In this document: piece by piece, positions 7,973-17,000 of the stretch
Numbering within the stretch: position 1 is the stretch's first letter
How the letters are laid out: every line of letters starts with the position of its first letter
Assembly (NCBI GenBank): GCA_026987795.1
Contig: JALSMF010000020.1
Location: forward strand, 1 to 25,112
Source of the DNA: Bacteroidales bacterium
Lineage (GTDB): Bacteria; Bacteroidota; Bacteroidia; Bacteroidales; JAADGE01
Length of the DNA: 25,112 nt
Direction: 5' to 3'
Program-made: the position numbers and the translations under genes
The notes under the pieces: model-generated
The model's input: only the letters and a program-made list of their open reading frames with translations
Databases searched by the model: none
What the model was told of the DNA's origin: nothing

Positions 7973-8542
7973 TTACAGTTTTATTTTATCTGCTCTTTTA
8001 TATTTGTTTCGATACAGCCAGGCTGCAAAAATTCCGGCAAAGGCTCCGAAAAGGTGTCCTTCCCATGAAACTCCTTCCTGTCCGGGTATTATTCCTTCAA
8101 GCAAAGCTCCGCCGTACAGAAAGATAATAACAACAGCAATAAGTATTGATTTTAAACTCCTTCTGAATATTCCGCTGAACAACAAAAAACCTATATAAGC
8201 AAAAATAACACCGCTGGCACCTATATGGTTGGTTCCGCTTTTTCCGAAAAGCCATACTGCAAACCCTCCGAGCAATACAGATATTATACTGACTTTAACA
8301 TAAAGTTTATTATAAAAATACAGAATTATGAATGTCAGAATAAATAAAGGAACGGTATTAGATATAAGATGCGTCCAGTTAAGGTGTAAAAAAGGAGAAA
8401 ACAAAATGCCGATTAAACCGTTCAGTTTGCGAGGGTGAATTCCGAAATCCCTGAAATCCGTGAAGAAAAAAACAAAATTCAAAATAAAAATTGCCCAAAT
8501 ACTGCCTGTAATCCACAAAGTTGTGATAAGATTCTTTTTCAT
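7973..8542 (-). CDS. rhomboid family intramembrane serine protease
   Basis: Rhomboids cut membrane proteins within or next to their transmembrane segments. From the ATG at 8542 this protein has 189 residues with about six membrane helices. The catalytic serine is in GASG (S110) and the histidine in WEGHLFG (H163), the Ser-His dyad of the family; the HLNWTHLISN segment matches the conserved loop and helix-2 region. The frame extends upstream to a TTG at 8584, but that TTG lies inside a TATATTTG promoter box (8582-8589), so I prefer the ATG MKKNLITT. The protein is near the minimum size for a rhomboid and carries no extra domain. It is flanked by the tRNA and by the divergent Tricorn gene, with no sign of an operon. 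Its substrate cannot be inferred from the neighbours. Confidence 0.92.
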   Translation of the reverse strand: MKKNLITTLWITGSIWAIFILNFVFFFTDFRDFGIHPRKLNGLIGILFSPFLHLNWTHLISNTVPLFILTFIILYFYNKLYVKVSIISVLLGGFAVWLFGKSGTNHIGASGVIFAYIGFLLFSGIFRRSLKSILIAVVIIFLYGGALLEGIIPGQEGVSWEGHLFGAFAGIFAAWLYRNKYKRADKIKL

Positions 8543-8581
8543 TGATACTCTGCTTAATGATGTTAATCGTTTTTTACCTGT

Positions 8582-8589
8582 CAAATATA
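8582..8589 (-). promoter_or_regulatory. -7 promoter box (TATATTTG) for the rhomboid gene
   Basis: An exact TAnnTTTG on the minus strand, ending about 40 bases upstream of the ATG at 8542. It overlaps the alternative TTG start codon at 8584, which argues against that start. No clear -33 element is visible. Confidence 0.4.
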
Positions 8590-8662
8590 GATAATTTTAG
8601 GATAACCGGTATTTTTTACTGATATTTGTTATTAATTAAAATATTATTTACATAACTTATTT

Positions 8663-11600
8663 ATGATGAAAAAGTATATAATCATCGGTTTATTTCTATT
8701 TTTCAGTGCTTTTTTAACAGCCCAGATAAACCCTTTGTGGTTACGATATCCTGCAATTTCACCCGACGGAAAATATATTGCGTTTTCCTACAAAGGCGAT
8801 ATATACAAAGTATCTTCTTCCGGCGGAAAAGCTGTTGCTTTAACTCAAAATAAAGCATATGATTATAAGCCTGTCTGGTCTCCTGACAGTAAGTCTGTTG
8901 CTTTTGCATCAGACCGTTACGGGAATTTTGATATTTATCTTATTTCTGCTGAAGGAGGAGTTCCCGTAAGGTTGACTTTTTATTCCGGAAAGGAAATTCC
9001 TAATTCATTTACACCCGAAGGAGATAAAATTCTGTTTACGGCTGCAATTTCAGATCCTGTCGGTAATATAAGTTTCCCGAGAAATTATTTAAGTGAGCTT
9101 TATGAAGTCCCGGTAAACGGAGGAAGTATAAGACAAATACTTTCAACACCTGCCGAAGAGGCAAAATATTCATCCGATAAAACAAAAATAATTTTTCAGG
9201 ATGCAAAAGGACCTGAGAATTATTGGAGAAAACATCAAAAATCTTCTGTAGCAAGAGATATAAGAATTTATGATACAAAAACAGGGAACTTTTCTTTTTT
9301 GACAAAATTTGAAGGAGAAGACAGGTTGCCTTCTTTTTCGTCTGATGAAAATTATATTTATTTTACAAGCGAAAGGTTTAATAACACGTTTAATGTTTGT
9401 AAACTTAATTTGAAAAATCCGGAAGACGCAGAACAGATAACTGTTTTTGAAAAAAATCCTGTCAGGTTTCTGACTGTCTCCGATAATGACGATTTATGCT
9501 TTACTTACGACGGAGAAATATACGTAAAAAAGAAAGGAGAAAATGCAAAAAAAATAAATCTGACAATTCTAGCCGATGTTAAAGAAAATCCTGAAAAATA
9601 TGTGAAGACAACTTCCGGGATAACAGATATGGCTGTTTCGCCCGACGGAAAAGAAACTGCATTCATAATAAGAGGTAACGTATTCGTAACTTCTGTTGAT
9701 TACTCTACAACTAAACAAATTACGGCAACTCCGGAGCAGGAACGTTCGGTAAGTTTCAGTCCTGACGGAAAATCGTTACTATATGCTTCGGAAAGAAACG
9801 GAAGTTGGGGAATTTACAGAACAAAAATTGTAAAAGAAGACGAAAATAATTTCATTTTTGCAACAGAAATTAAAGAAGACATACTCGTTAATTCGGAAAA
9901 AGATGAATTTCAGCCTGAATTTTCGCCTGACGGAAAAGAGGTTGCATTTCTTGAAGAACGCACTACACTGCGTGTTTTGAATTTGGAAACAAAAAAAATA
10001 AGAACTGTTCTTGCCGGAAAATATAACTACTCATACTCTGACGGAGACCAAGATTATAAATGGTCGCCCGACGGTAAATATTTTTTGGTCAGCTATTCTC
10101 CGAACACATTGTTTTCTGACGATATAGGACTTGTTAAAGCCGACGGCAGCGAAGAGCCTTTTAATTTAACGGAAAGCGGATATTCCGACAGTAATCCGAA
10201 ATGGATTTTAAACGGAAAAGGAATGATTTGGGAATCGGACAGAAACGGTTACAGAAGTCACGGCAGTTGGGGATCTTACAGAGACGTTTATGCAATGTTT
10301 TTTACTCGGGATGCTTACGATAAATTTCGTTTATCCGAAGAGGAGTATAAGTTTCTGAAGGAAAAAAACAAAGGAAAAAAAGAAAAAAAATCGGGAAACG
10401 ATAAAAAGAAAAAAAATAAAGATAAAAAGGAACATGCTAAAAAAGAAGGTGAAATAAAAAACGTTAAAATTGAAAAAGAAGGTTTGGAAGATCGAATTGT
10501 GCGGTTGACAATTAATTCGTCGGCAATATCGGATATGGTTTTATCCCCTGAAGGAGATAAATTATATTATCTCACAAAATTTGAAAAAGGATTTGATTTG
10601 TGGGTTAATAATTTGAGAAAAAAACAAACGAAACTTGCCAGAAAACTTACCGGATACGGCGGAAATATCAGCATAGACACAACAGGAAAAAATTTGTTTA
10701 TGTATTCGGGCGGACAGATGATAAAAATAAAAACTTCCGATTACTCGAAAAAACCGATTTCTTTTAATGCCGAATATTATTTGAATAAAAGTGCCGAAAG
10801 AAAATATATGTTCGACCATGTTTGGCGACAAACTTTAAAAAAGTTTTACAAAAAAGATATGCAGGGAGTTGACTGGGAATACTATAAAAATGTATATGAA
10901 AAATTCTTGCCCTTTATTGACAATAATTATGATTTTGCGGAAATGCTCAGCGAGATGCTCGGCGAATTAAACGCATCGCATACCGGCAGCGGATATCGGC
11001 ACAGAGATGAAAGCGGAGATAAAACGGCATCTTTAGGAATTATTTATGATGTAAATTATGCGGGTAAAGGAATAAAAATTGACGAAATTCTCGGTAAAAG
11101 CCCGCTCTTACGTGTCGAAAATAAAATAAAGCCCGGATTTATTATAGAAGAAATAGACAATAAGCCGATTGAAAACAATCAGGATTATTTCAGGTTGTTA
11201 AATCACAAATCGGGAAAAGATGTTTTAGTTAAAATAAAAAATACTGATACCGGAAAATCTTTTGTTGAAAGAGTTCAGGCAATTTCTTTGCGGGAAAAAA
11301 ATGATTTGCTTTACGAAAGATGGGTTGAAAACAGAAGGGCAGATGTAGAAAAATTATCCGGCGGACGTTTGGGATATGTTCACGTAAGAGGAATGAACAG
11401 CAAAAGTTTCCGTAAAGTATATTCAGATTTGTTAGGTAAAGAGTTTCATAAGGATGCTGTTATAATTGACACGCGTTTTAATCACGGAGGTTGGCTGCAC
11501 GATGATTTAGCAACTCTTTTCAGCGGAAAAAAATATATAACTTTCAGTCCGAGAGGACATAAATTCGGATACGACCCGCTCGGAAAATGGGTTAAGCCCT

Positions 11601-11926
11601 CTATTTTACTGATGTCGGAAGGTAATTATTCCGACGGATACGGTTTTCCTTATGCTTATACGGCATTAAAAATAGGAAAAACTGTTGGTATGCCTGTTCC
11701 GGGAACAATGACAGCCGTTTGGTGGGAAACTCTTCAGGACAAAAGCTTATACTTCGGTATTCCGCAGGTAGGTGCTATTGATATGAGCGGTGACTATCTT
11801 GAAAACAAACAATTAGAACCTGATTATAAAATTGATAATGATTACGGCAGTGTTATAAAAGGTATAGACAAACAATTGGAAAAAGCAGTTGAAATTATGC
11901 TTAAAAATTCCGGAGGCAACAAATAG
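8663..11926 (+). CDS. secreted Tricorn-family (S41) serine protease
   Basis: This 1,087-residue protein is close to archaeal Tricorn (1,071) and has the same order of parts. A signal peptide (MMKKYIIIGLFLFFSAFLTA) directs it to the periplasm, unlike cytosolic Tricorn. Beta-propeller repeats of the PD40 type follow, with many S-P-D-G-K motifs (ISPDGKYIAF, VSPDGKETAF, FSPDGKSLLY). A PDZ-like domain lies at about 790-865, and the C-terminal S41 catalytic domain follows. By position, the Tricorn catalytic residues S745/H746, S965/D966 and E1023 correspond to S772/H773 (NASHTG), S990/D991 (NYSDGYG) and E1052 (LEPD); spacings of 218 and 62 against 220 and 58 fit well. A lysine-rich linker (about 567-596) splits the two propeller parts. 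It probably degrades peptides or misfolded proteins in the envelope. It stands alone, ending in a strong terminator. Confidence 0.93.
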   Translation: MMKKYIIIGLFLFFSAFLTAQINPLWLRYPAISPDGKYIAFSYKGDIYKVSSSGGKAVALTQNKAYDYKPVWSPDSKSVAFASDRYGNFDIYLISAEGGVPVRLTFYSGKEIPNSFTPEGDKILFTAAISDPVGNISFPRNYLSELYEVPVNGGSIRQILSTPAEEAKYSSDKTKIIFQDAKGPENYWRKHQKSSVARDIRIYDTKTGNFSFLTKFEGEDRLPSFSSDENYIYFTSERFNNTFNVCKLNLKNPEDAEQITVFEKNPVRFLTVSDNDDLCFTYDGEIYVKKKGENAKKINLTILADVKENPEKYVKTTSGITDMAVSPDGKETAFIIRGNVFVTSVDYSTTKQITATPEQERSVSFSPDGKSLLYASERNGSWGIYRTKIVKEDENNFIFATEIKEDILVNSEKDEFQPEFSPDGKEVAFLEERTTLRVLNLETKKIRTVLAGKYNYSYSDGDQDYKWSPDGKYFLVSYSPNTLFSDDIGLVKADGSEEPFNLTESGYSDSNPKWILNGKGMIWESDRNGYRSHGSWGSYRDVYAMFFTRDAYDKFRLSEEEYKFLKEKNKGKKEKKSGNDKKKKNKDKKEHAKKEGEIKNVKIEKEGLEDRIVRLTINSSAISDMVLSPEGDKLYYLTKFEKGFDLWVNNLRKKQTKLARKLTGYGGNISIDTTGKNLFMYSGGQMIKIKTSDYSKKPISFNAEYYLNKSAERKYMFDHVWRQTLKKFYKKDMQGVDWEYYKNVYEKFLPFIDNNYDFAEMLSEMLGELNASHTGSGYRHRDESGDKTASLGIIYDVNYAGKGIKIDEILGKSPLLRVENKIKPGFIIEEIDNKPIENNQDYFRLLNHKSGKDVLVKIKNTDTGKSFVERVQAISLREKNDLLYERWVENRRADVEKLSGGRLGYVHVRGMNSKSFRKVYSDLLGKEFHKDAVIIDTRFNHGGWLHDDLATLFSGKKYITFSPRGHKFGYDPLGKWVKPSILLMSEGNYSDGYGFPYAYTALKIGKTVGMPVPGTMTAVWWETLQDKSLYFGIPQVGAIDMSGDYLENKQLEPDYKIDNDYGSVIKGIDKQLEKAVEIMLKNSGGNK

Positions 11927-11945
11927 TGCCGTTCGGTTAAGTCAG

Positions 11946-11980
11946 ATACCTGTCCGATTTTTATCAGACAGGTATTTTTT
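11946..11980 (+). terminator. Rho-independent terminator after the Tricorn gene
   Basis: A perfect 9-bp stem, ATACCTGTC (11946-11954) with GACAGGTAT (11967-11975), encloses a 12-nt loop and is followed by a run of T (11975-11980). It sits 20 bases after the stop at 11926 and touches the stop codon of the convergent rmuC. The opposite strand lacks a T run after the stem. Confidence 0.85.
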
Positions 11981-13457
11981 ATTCATCTTCTGAGAATTTT
12001 GAGGGTAATGATTTTTGGGCTTTTGCTCCGAGGTCTTTTAGTTTTTTTACTTGTCCTATTATGTTGCCTCTGCCTTCGGCAAGTTGGCTGAAAGCCGTGT
12101 CGTAGCTTTTTTGTGTTCGTTTAAGATTATTTCCTATGTCTTCAAGGTTTTCGATGAAAGAAACAAATTTGTCGTGTAAGAGTCCGCCTCTTTCGGCAAT
12201 TTCCAAAGCATTTTTATTTTGTTTATCCCGGTTCCACAGGTCGGCAATAAGTTTTAAGGCAGCTATAAGGTTTGTCGGGCTTATCAGCAGTATTTTTTTC
12301 TTGTAGGCAAAGTTCCAGAGGTCGGGTTCGTGTTTCATCGCAAGCAAATATGCCGGTTCTACAGGAATAAACATCATCACAAAATCTAAAGAGTCTGTAT
12401 AAGAGGCATAGTTTTTTGCGCTTAGCTCGTCAATATGTTTTTTTACGGAATTTATGTGAGCTTTGAGGAATGTGCTCATTTCCTGCTCATCAGAAGCCGA
12501 GTTATATTTTTCGTATGCCGTTAAACTTACTTTTGAGTCTATAATTACGATTCTTCCGTCGGGATATTTCAGCATTACATCGGGCTGCAGTTTTTTCCCT
12601 TCCGCAGTTTTTACGGTAATGCCTCTTTCGTCTCGTATAAATTCCTGAACAAAAAATTCTCTGCCTTTTTCGAGTCCTGAATTTTCGAGAATGTTTTCAA
12701 GTATCATCTCTCCCCAGTCTCCTTGTGTTTTTGACGAACCTTTCAGTGCTTTTGTAAGGTTGTTGGCTTCTTCGCTTATTTTTTGATTTAATTCAAACAG
12801 TTTCTTTATTTCTTTTTCTAATGAAAATCGTTCTTTAGATTCTTTGTCATAGGTTTCTTCAACACGCTTTTTAAATTCTTTAATGTTTTCGCCCAAAGGC
12901 TCCAGCAGGGTTTTTAGGTTAAGCTCGTTTTGTTCGGTAAATTTTTTGCTTTTTTCTTCTAATATGCTGTTTGCAAGCACTTTAAATTCATTGCTGAATT
13001 TTTCTCCTATTTTTTCAAGTTCGGCTTTTTGTGTTTGCAGTTTTTCATTCAGGTTTTTATTTTTTTCTTCAAGATAGATTTTTTCAGAAATGAGATGAGT
13101 GATTTTTTTATTGAGGTTTTCGTTTGTTTCGTAGTTTTCACGGATTTCGTTTTTAAGTTCTTCGTTTTCCCTCTCTTTATTTTCGAGGTTTGCTTGTGTT
13201 GAAGACAGCTGTTTGTTTATTTCGGATATTTTTTCTCTTGCGGTTGTCAGTTCTTCTTTTAAAATTTTCACTTCCCTTTCTTCTTTCAGAATATCTTCAT
13301 AGGCTGATTTCAGTTTAAAATCGGTTATTTCTTTTTCTTTTATAATCTTTTCGGCTTCGGATTTAGGAACGGTTGCTTTTTTCATAAATAAAAAAAACAC
13401 AAAAAAGCCGGCAGCTGCTCCGAAGATAAATGCTAATAAGGGTAAAAGAGTTTCCAT
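11979..13457 (-). CDS. rmuC: RmuC-family DNA recombination protein
   Basis: RmuC limits DNA inversions at short inverted repeats in E. coli and is thought to be nuclease-like. The 492-residue protein begins with one membrane helix (LLPLLAFIFGAAAGFFVFFLFM), so it is probably anchored to the inner membrane. A long Glu/Lys coiled coil (about 30-200) follows. The conserved RmuC domain (about 205-470) contains KGSSKTQGDWGE, LQPDVMLKYPDGR and the IIDSKVSL segment; the D-x17-D-x-K arrangement fits a PD-(D/E)XK nuclease core. Later motifs such as FMPVEPAYLLA-like FIPVEPAYLLA and LISPTNLIAAL are typical of the family. The protein ends shortly after a second helix-rich region. It is separated from gcvH by a terminator (13474-13500) and has a -7 box almost at its start codon. 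Confidence 0.95.
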   Translation of the reverse strand: METLLPLLAFIFGAAAGFFVFFLFMKKATVPKSEAEKIIKEKEITDFKLKSAYEDILKEEREVKILKEELTTAREKISEINKQLSSTQANLENKERENEELKNEIRENYETNENLNKKITHLISEKIYLEEKNKNLNEKLQTQKAELEKIGEKFSNEFKVLANSILEEKSKKFTEQNELNLKTLLEPLGENIKEFKKRVEETYDKESKERFSLEKEIKKLFELNQKISEEANNLTKALKGSSKTQGDWGEMILENILENSGLEKGREFFVQEFIRDERGITVKTAEGKKLQPDVMLKYPDGRIVIIDSKVSLTAYEKYNSASDEQEMSTFLKAHINSVKKHIDELSAKNYASYTDSLDFVMMFIPVEPAYLLAMKHEPDLWNFAYKKKILLISPTNLIAALKLIADLWNRDKQNKNALEIAERGGLLHDKFVSFIENLEDIGNNLKRTQKSYDTAFSQLAEGRGNIIGQVKKLKDLGAKAQKSLPSKFSEDE

Positions 13458-13461
13458 ATCA

Positions 13462-13469
13462 CAAATATA
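13462..13469 (-). promoter_or_regulatory. -7 promoter box (TATATTTG) at the rmuC start
   Basis: An exact TAnnTTTG on the minus strand whose last base is only 5 bases before the ATG at 13457. A start site at the normal distance would give a leaderless or nearly leaderless mRNA. Chance occurrence in AT-rich DNA is possible. Confidence 0.35.
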
Positions 13470-13473
13470 AGAT

Positions 13474-13500
13474 AAAAAAGGATTGCCTTAAAGACAATCC
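13474..13500 (-). terminator. Rho-independent terminator after gcvH
   Basis: On the minus strand GGATTGTC pairs with GGCAATCC (8 bp, one G-T pair) around a 5-nt loop, then six T residues (13479-13474). It lies 27 bases after the gcvH stop and separates gcvH from rmuC. Confidence 0.8.
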
Positions 13501-13526
13501 CGTAAAAAGTATATTTTCTTAATTGT

Positions 13527-13907
13527 TTAGGAGTTTACTTTTGCTTCATAATCGGTATGCGATAATAAATCATCTGCTTCCGAAGAGTCTTTTAAGGATA
13601 TTTTAATAATCCAGCCTTCACCGTAAGGGTCAGAATTTATAAGTTCGGGAGTGTCCTCAAGTTTTGTGTTAAATTCAAGAACTTCGCCTGACACGGGCAT
13701 ATACATATCCGAAACGGTTTTAACGGCTTCTATTGTTCCGAATGCTTCGCCTTTTTCAATTTCTTCGCCTACGGTTTCAACTTCGACAAAAACAATGTCT
13801 CCTAATTCGCCTTGTGCAAAATCGGTAATTCCTACAAATGCTTCTTCACCTTCAATTCTTATCCATTCGTGGTTGTCGGTGTATTTCAAATTTTCGGGAA
13901 TGTTCAT
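13527..13907 (-). CDS. gcvH: glycine cleavage system H protein
   Basis: GcvH is the lipoyl carrier that shuttles the aminomethyl group between the P, T and L proteins of the glycine cleavage complex. At 126 residues it has the normal length. The lipoyl domain is complete, and the lipoate-accepting lysine is K63 in GTIEAVKTVSDMY. Other family features are NHEWIRIEG near the N-terminus, GITDFAQGELGDIVFVE, and the C-terminal LINSDPYGEGWIIKI. The gene lies 119 bases downstream of sprA on the same strand, has its own -7 box (13960-13967) and ends in a terminator. From recollection, gcvH also sits next to sprA in flavobacteria, so the order may be conserved. GcvP and GcvT are not in the window. Confidence 0.98.
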   Translation of the reverse strand: MNIPENLKYTDNHEWIRIEGEEAFVGITDFAQGELGDIVFVEVETVGEEIEKGEAFGTIEAVKTVSDMYMPVSGEVLEFNTKLEDTPELINSDPYGEGWIIKISLKDSSEADDLLSHTDYEAKVNS

Positions 13908-13959
13908 AATGCGTTTATTTTAAGATTTTTATGAAATAATTTTATTTTTTAACGTTTTT

Positions 13960-13967
13960 CAAAATTA
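13960..13967 (-). promoter_or_regulatory. -7 promoter box (TAATTTTG) for gcvH
   Basis: The minus strand reads TAATTTTG, matching TAnnTTTG, about 52 bases upstream of the gcvH ATG. No clear -33 TTG is seen. It supports separate transcription of gcvH from sprA. Confidence 0.4.
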
Positions 13968-14026
13968 GAAAAATGAATTCGGAAAAAAAAATCCGGACTT
14001 ATGTTTTAGAAATTTAAAGCAGAATT

Positions 14027-17000
14027 TTAGATATTAGCTAAATTAAATCTTAAACTGAAACCTATATGTGTGTTAGAGGTTTTAAAAGATGTTGAAACCC
14101 TCGGAGTGTTAACAAGGCGGTCGTAAAAAATTCTCAGAGTAACTTTGTCTAAATTATAATCGGTACTGATTTTTACCGACAGGTTTTTTTGCCCTGCCGA
14201 AAGTTGATTGTCTGCTTCTTTAATTCTTCTTATAACGGCGTAATTGTCGCTGTATGTAAAGTCAAGTCTGAAATTAAGGTCGCTTTTAAAAAGTTTTTGA
14301 CTGCCTTGTATCATCATAGGTATTTCCAAATCAGGGACTTTATACCCGAACCCGAATACATATTCTTTGCGTAATAATTCGGTTAATGTATTGTTTCCGA
14401 AGTTGAGCGTGAGGTTTCTGGATTGTTTGTATTCTATTCTTGTTGACATATCATTTTTCCATCGCATATCAATTCCTATGAGAGGTGTAAATTTTTCGTC
14501 TATCATAACAGCGTCAACAAAATATTCCGAGACAAAATAAGTTCCGGTAAGTTCGTCCTGAATGTCAGTAAATCCGGTGCTCCCTATTTCCGTAAATGCA
14601 GAGTTTGATTGGTAAGATGATACGGTATAGCTTGAGCGGTATCCGTGGTTTACGGTTACGCGTTTCAGATATTTTTTTATGAAATCATAATATGTAAGCC
14701 CGTCGTATTTCAGTCGCCAATTAGGGAAAGGAATGAGAGGGAACATTTCTAACCCGGCTTTATTTACGTCTTTTCCGGAATATGCAGCTAAAAATGCAGG
14801 CAGCATTATTTCTCTTGATGTAGGACTGTATCCGTAAGGAAATTGATTTATGTAATTGTCGGCAGGCAGTGTGTCATTGTTCAGAATGTTTCTGTCGTAA
14901 GCGATCCCCTCTGCGATTCTTTCGTCTGCAAGTCGGTCGGCAATATCCAGTCGGTAATCTAAAAAACGGTTGTAGGTTATTGAGTTATATGTCGAGTCTG
15001 TTATTTTGTCGAAAGCTGTTTTTATGCTTAAAAAGCTCATTGAAAACGAACCGCTTTGTGATTGGTTTTGTGCGTTTAAATTGCCGTAGCCGTCAGTTAC
15101 CCAAAATTCTCTGTTTTGTTTGCTTTCTCTTCTGTCGGCACTTACATCTATTCTTAAACCTTTTATCGGTTTCAGTGTTGCTTTGAAGTTATATGTTACG
15201 TCATTGTTTTGAATAACGGGTGAGTTAAGCAGGGTGTCTCCCGACAGCCATCCGTTAATTGCAGCTTTTGATGCAAAATCACTTTCCTGAATTCCGGTAA
15301 TGAATTTCCATCCCGGTGCATTATTGTTAAGGTCGTTGAAACTGAAATTTTCAAAACCCAGATAGTTTGATTTTTTCATATATCCGGGAATGATACTTCC
15401 GTTATTTTCCGAGTAGGTTAAGGAAATATTTCTTACGGACATTAAAGCGTAAAGCGTGTAATCAGACAATACTCTGAGAAAGTTTTCTTTTACTTCTTTT
15501 TTTCCGTTTATCTCTATCGTTACTTTCTTTGCTGATTCTTCGGGATAAAATTTGACTTTATTTTCGTTAACAATTTCGGTTCTGCCTTTTATTTCTTTAT
15601 TGTTTTGGTCTTTTGCCGTGAGTTTTACGTTTTCTGTTTTCAGATTGTGGACAATACTTCTGGGTTTGTTCTTTTTAAGTGTTACGTTATTTTTTGAGAA
15701 TTTAACGTTTTTAAATTTCTTTTTTGCCTTTTTTTTGCTTCCCTTAAATTTATTGTCAACGTTTTTAAGAAATTTAACTTTTCTGTATATCCTGCTGAAA
15801 TTTGCTTGTGTCGAGAATTGTATTCTTTGATTATTTCTGATTGTATTTCCGAGATTTACCGTTGAATCTTGAGTTCTGGGTCCTATTGTCCAAAAATAAT
15901 CGGCATCGTATCTTACGTTTGCGTTTACCCAGTCAAGCATCGGGAGTTGGTTTATCGGAATATTCCACGTTCCGTTTAACTTCTGATGAAAATCCGTTGT
16001 TCTGCCGAAATTTCTTAAACTGTCAACAACGCTGTTTTTATAATCGTTCCATTTTTGCTCATCGGTTTTGTCTATTTTTCCTTCCGGCTCGCCTACCCAT
16101 GCCTGGTTATTGGCACTGTATGTAAATTTTAAGTTTCTTGAAAGATTATATTTAATATCGTAAGTTCTGTTCCATGTAAATTGCTTGTCGAAAGTTTCGT
16201 CAATCAGAACGTCGGCATTGTCAATATTACGAAGTAAAATTTCATTGTATGATTTTCTTATGTCTGTTCTGAAAGCAATCATTGAGGGGGCGTAGTAAAA
16301 GTTAAAATCTTTAATTATTCTGAAAGCTTTTTTTCTGAACAGTTTAACTTTTGAAAACGGTTTTATGTTTTTAGGTGTTATATTATAATTGTATGCCAAT
16401 GCTCCTGTATGTATTTTCAGGAGGTTGTGCTCGGTGTTTATGTTTCTTGAAAAAAGTTCGTTGTAGCCGTAGCTTGCTGTCCAGTTAGATATTGCCCAAG
16501 CGGGGGTTTTACGTCTTCCCGTATTGTTTTTAGAGCCCGGTCTGATTTTGTTATTTTTTTCCGAATTTTGATTTTTTGATTTTTTTTCTCGGTTTCCTGA
16601 TATTCTGATATTTGTGAGGTTTACAGATTTTCTTTTAACGTAATCTTGGCTTATTTTCAAGAATTCATTTTTTTCTTTTTGAGTAAGATTGCTTAATGTT
16701 GCCGTCATTTTTATGTCGGGATTCAGGGGGTCGTATTCAGGGTTACTTCTGTATTCTGAATATCCGAAATACAGAGGGATGCGTATTCCGTATTTTTTCG
16801 GAAAAAATTTTCCCAATTCAGTGCTTGCGGAGAAGTCATAATTAAAATCGGTGGATTGTTGCCTTTGGTCTACGGTTTCTTCAATGCCGCCGAAACCCGG
16901 GGTGCTGTATTCTCCGGAAAGAGCAAGCGTGGAAAAGTCGGCAAGATTTGCCTGCAGGCGACCTCTGGCAGCCCAGCCTCCTTGCTCATTAAATCCGGCA

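Noticed and set aside
8543..8584. Upstream extension of the rhomboid gene to a TTG start
   Set aside because: The TTG is inside an exact -7 box, and the 14 extra residues are basic and polar with no family support.
8621..8628. GATATTTG as a promoter for the Tricorn gene
   Set aside because: It misses the first base of TAnnTTTG and has no -33 partner; too weak to list as a feature.
13979..13996. Hairpin CGGA-A8-TCCG between sprA and gcvH as an sprA terminator
   Set aside because: The stem is only 4-5 bp and on the minus strand the T run forms the loop instead of following the stem.
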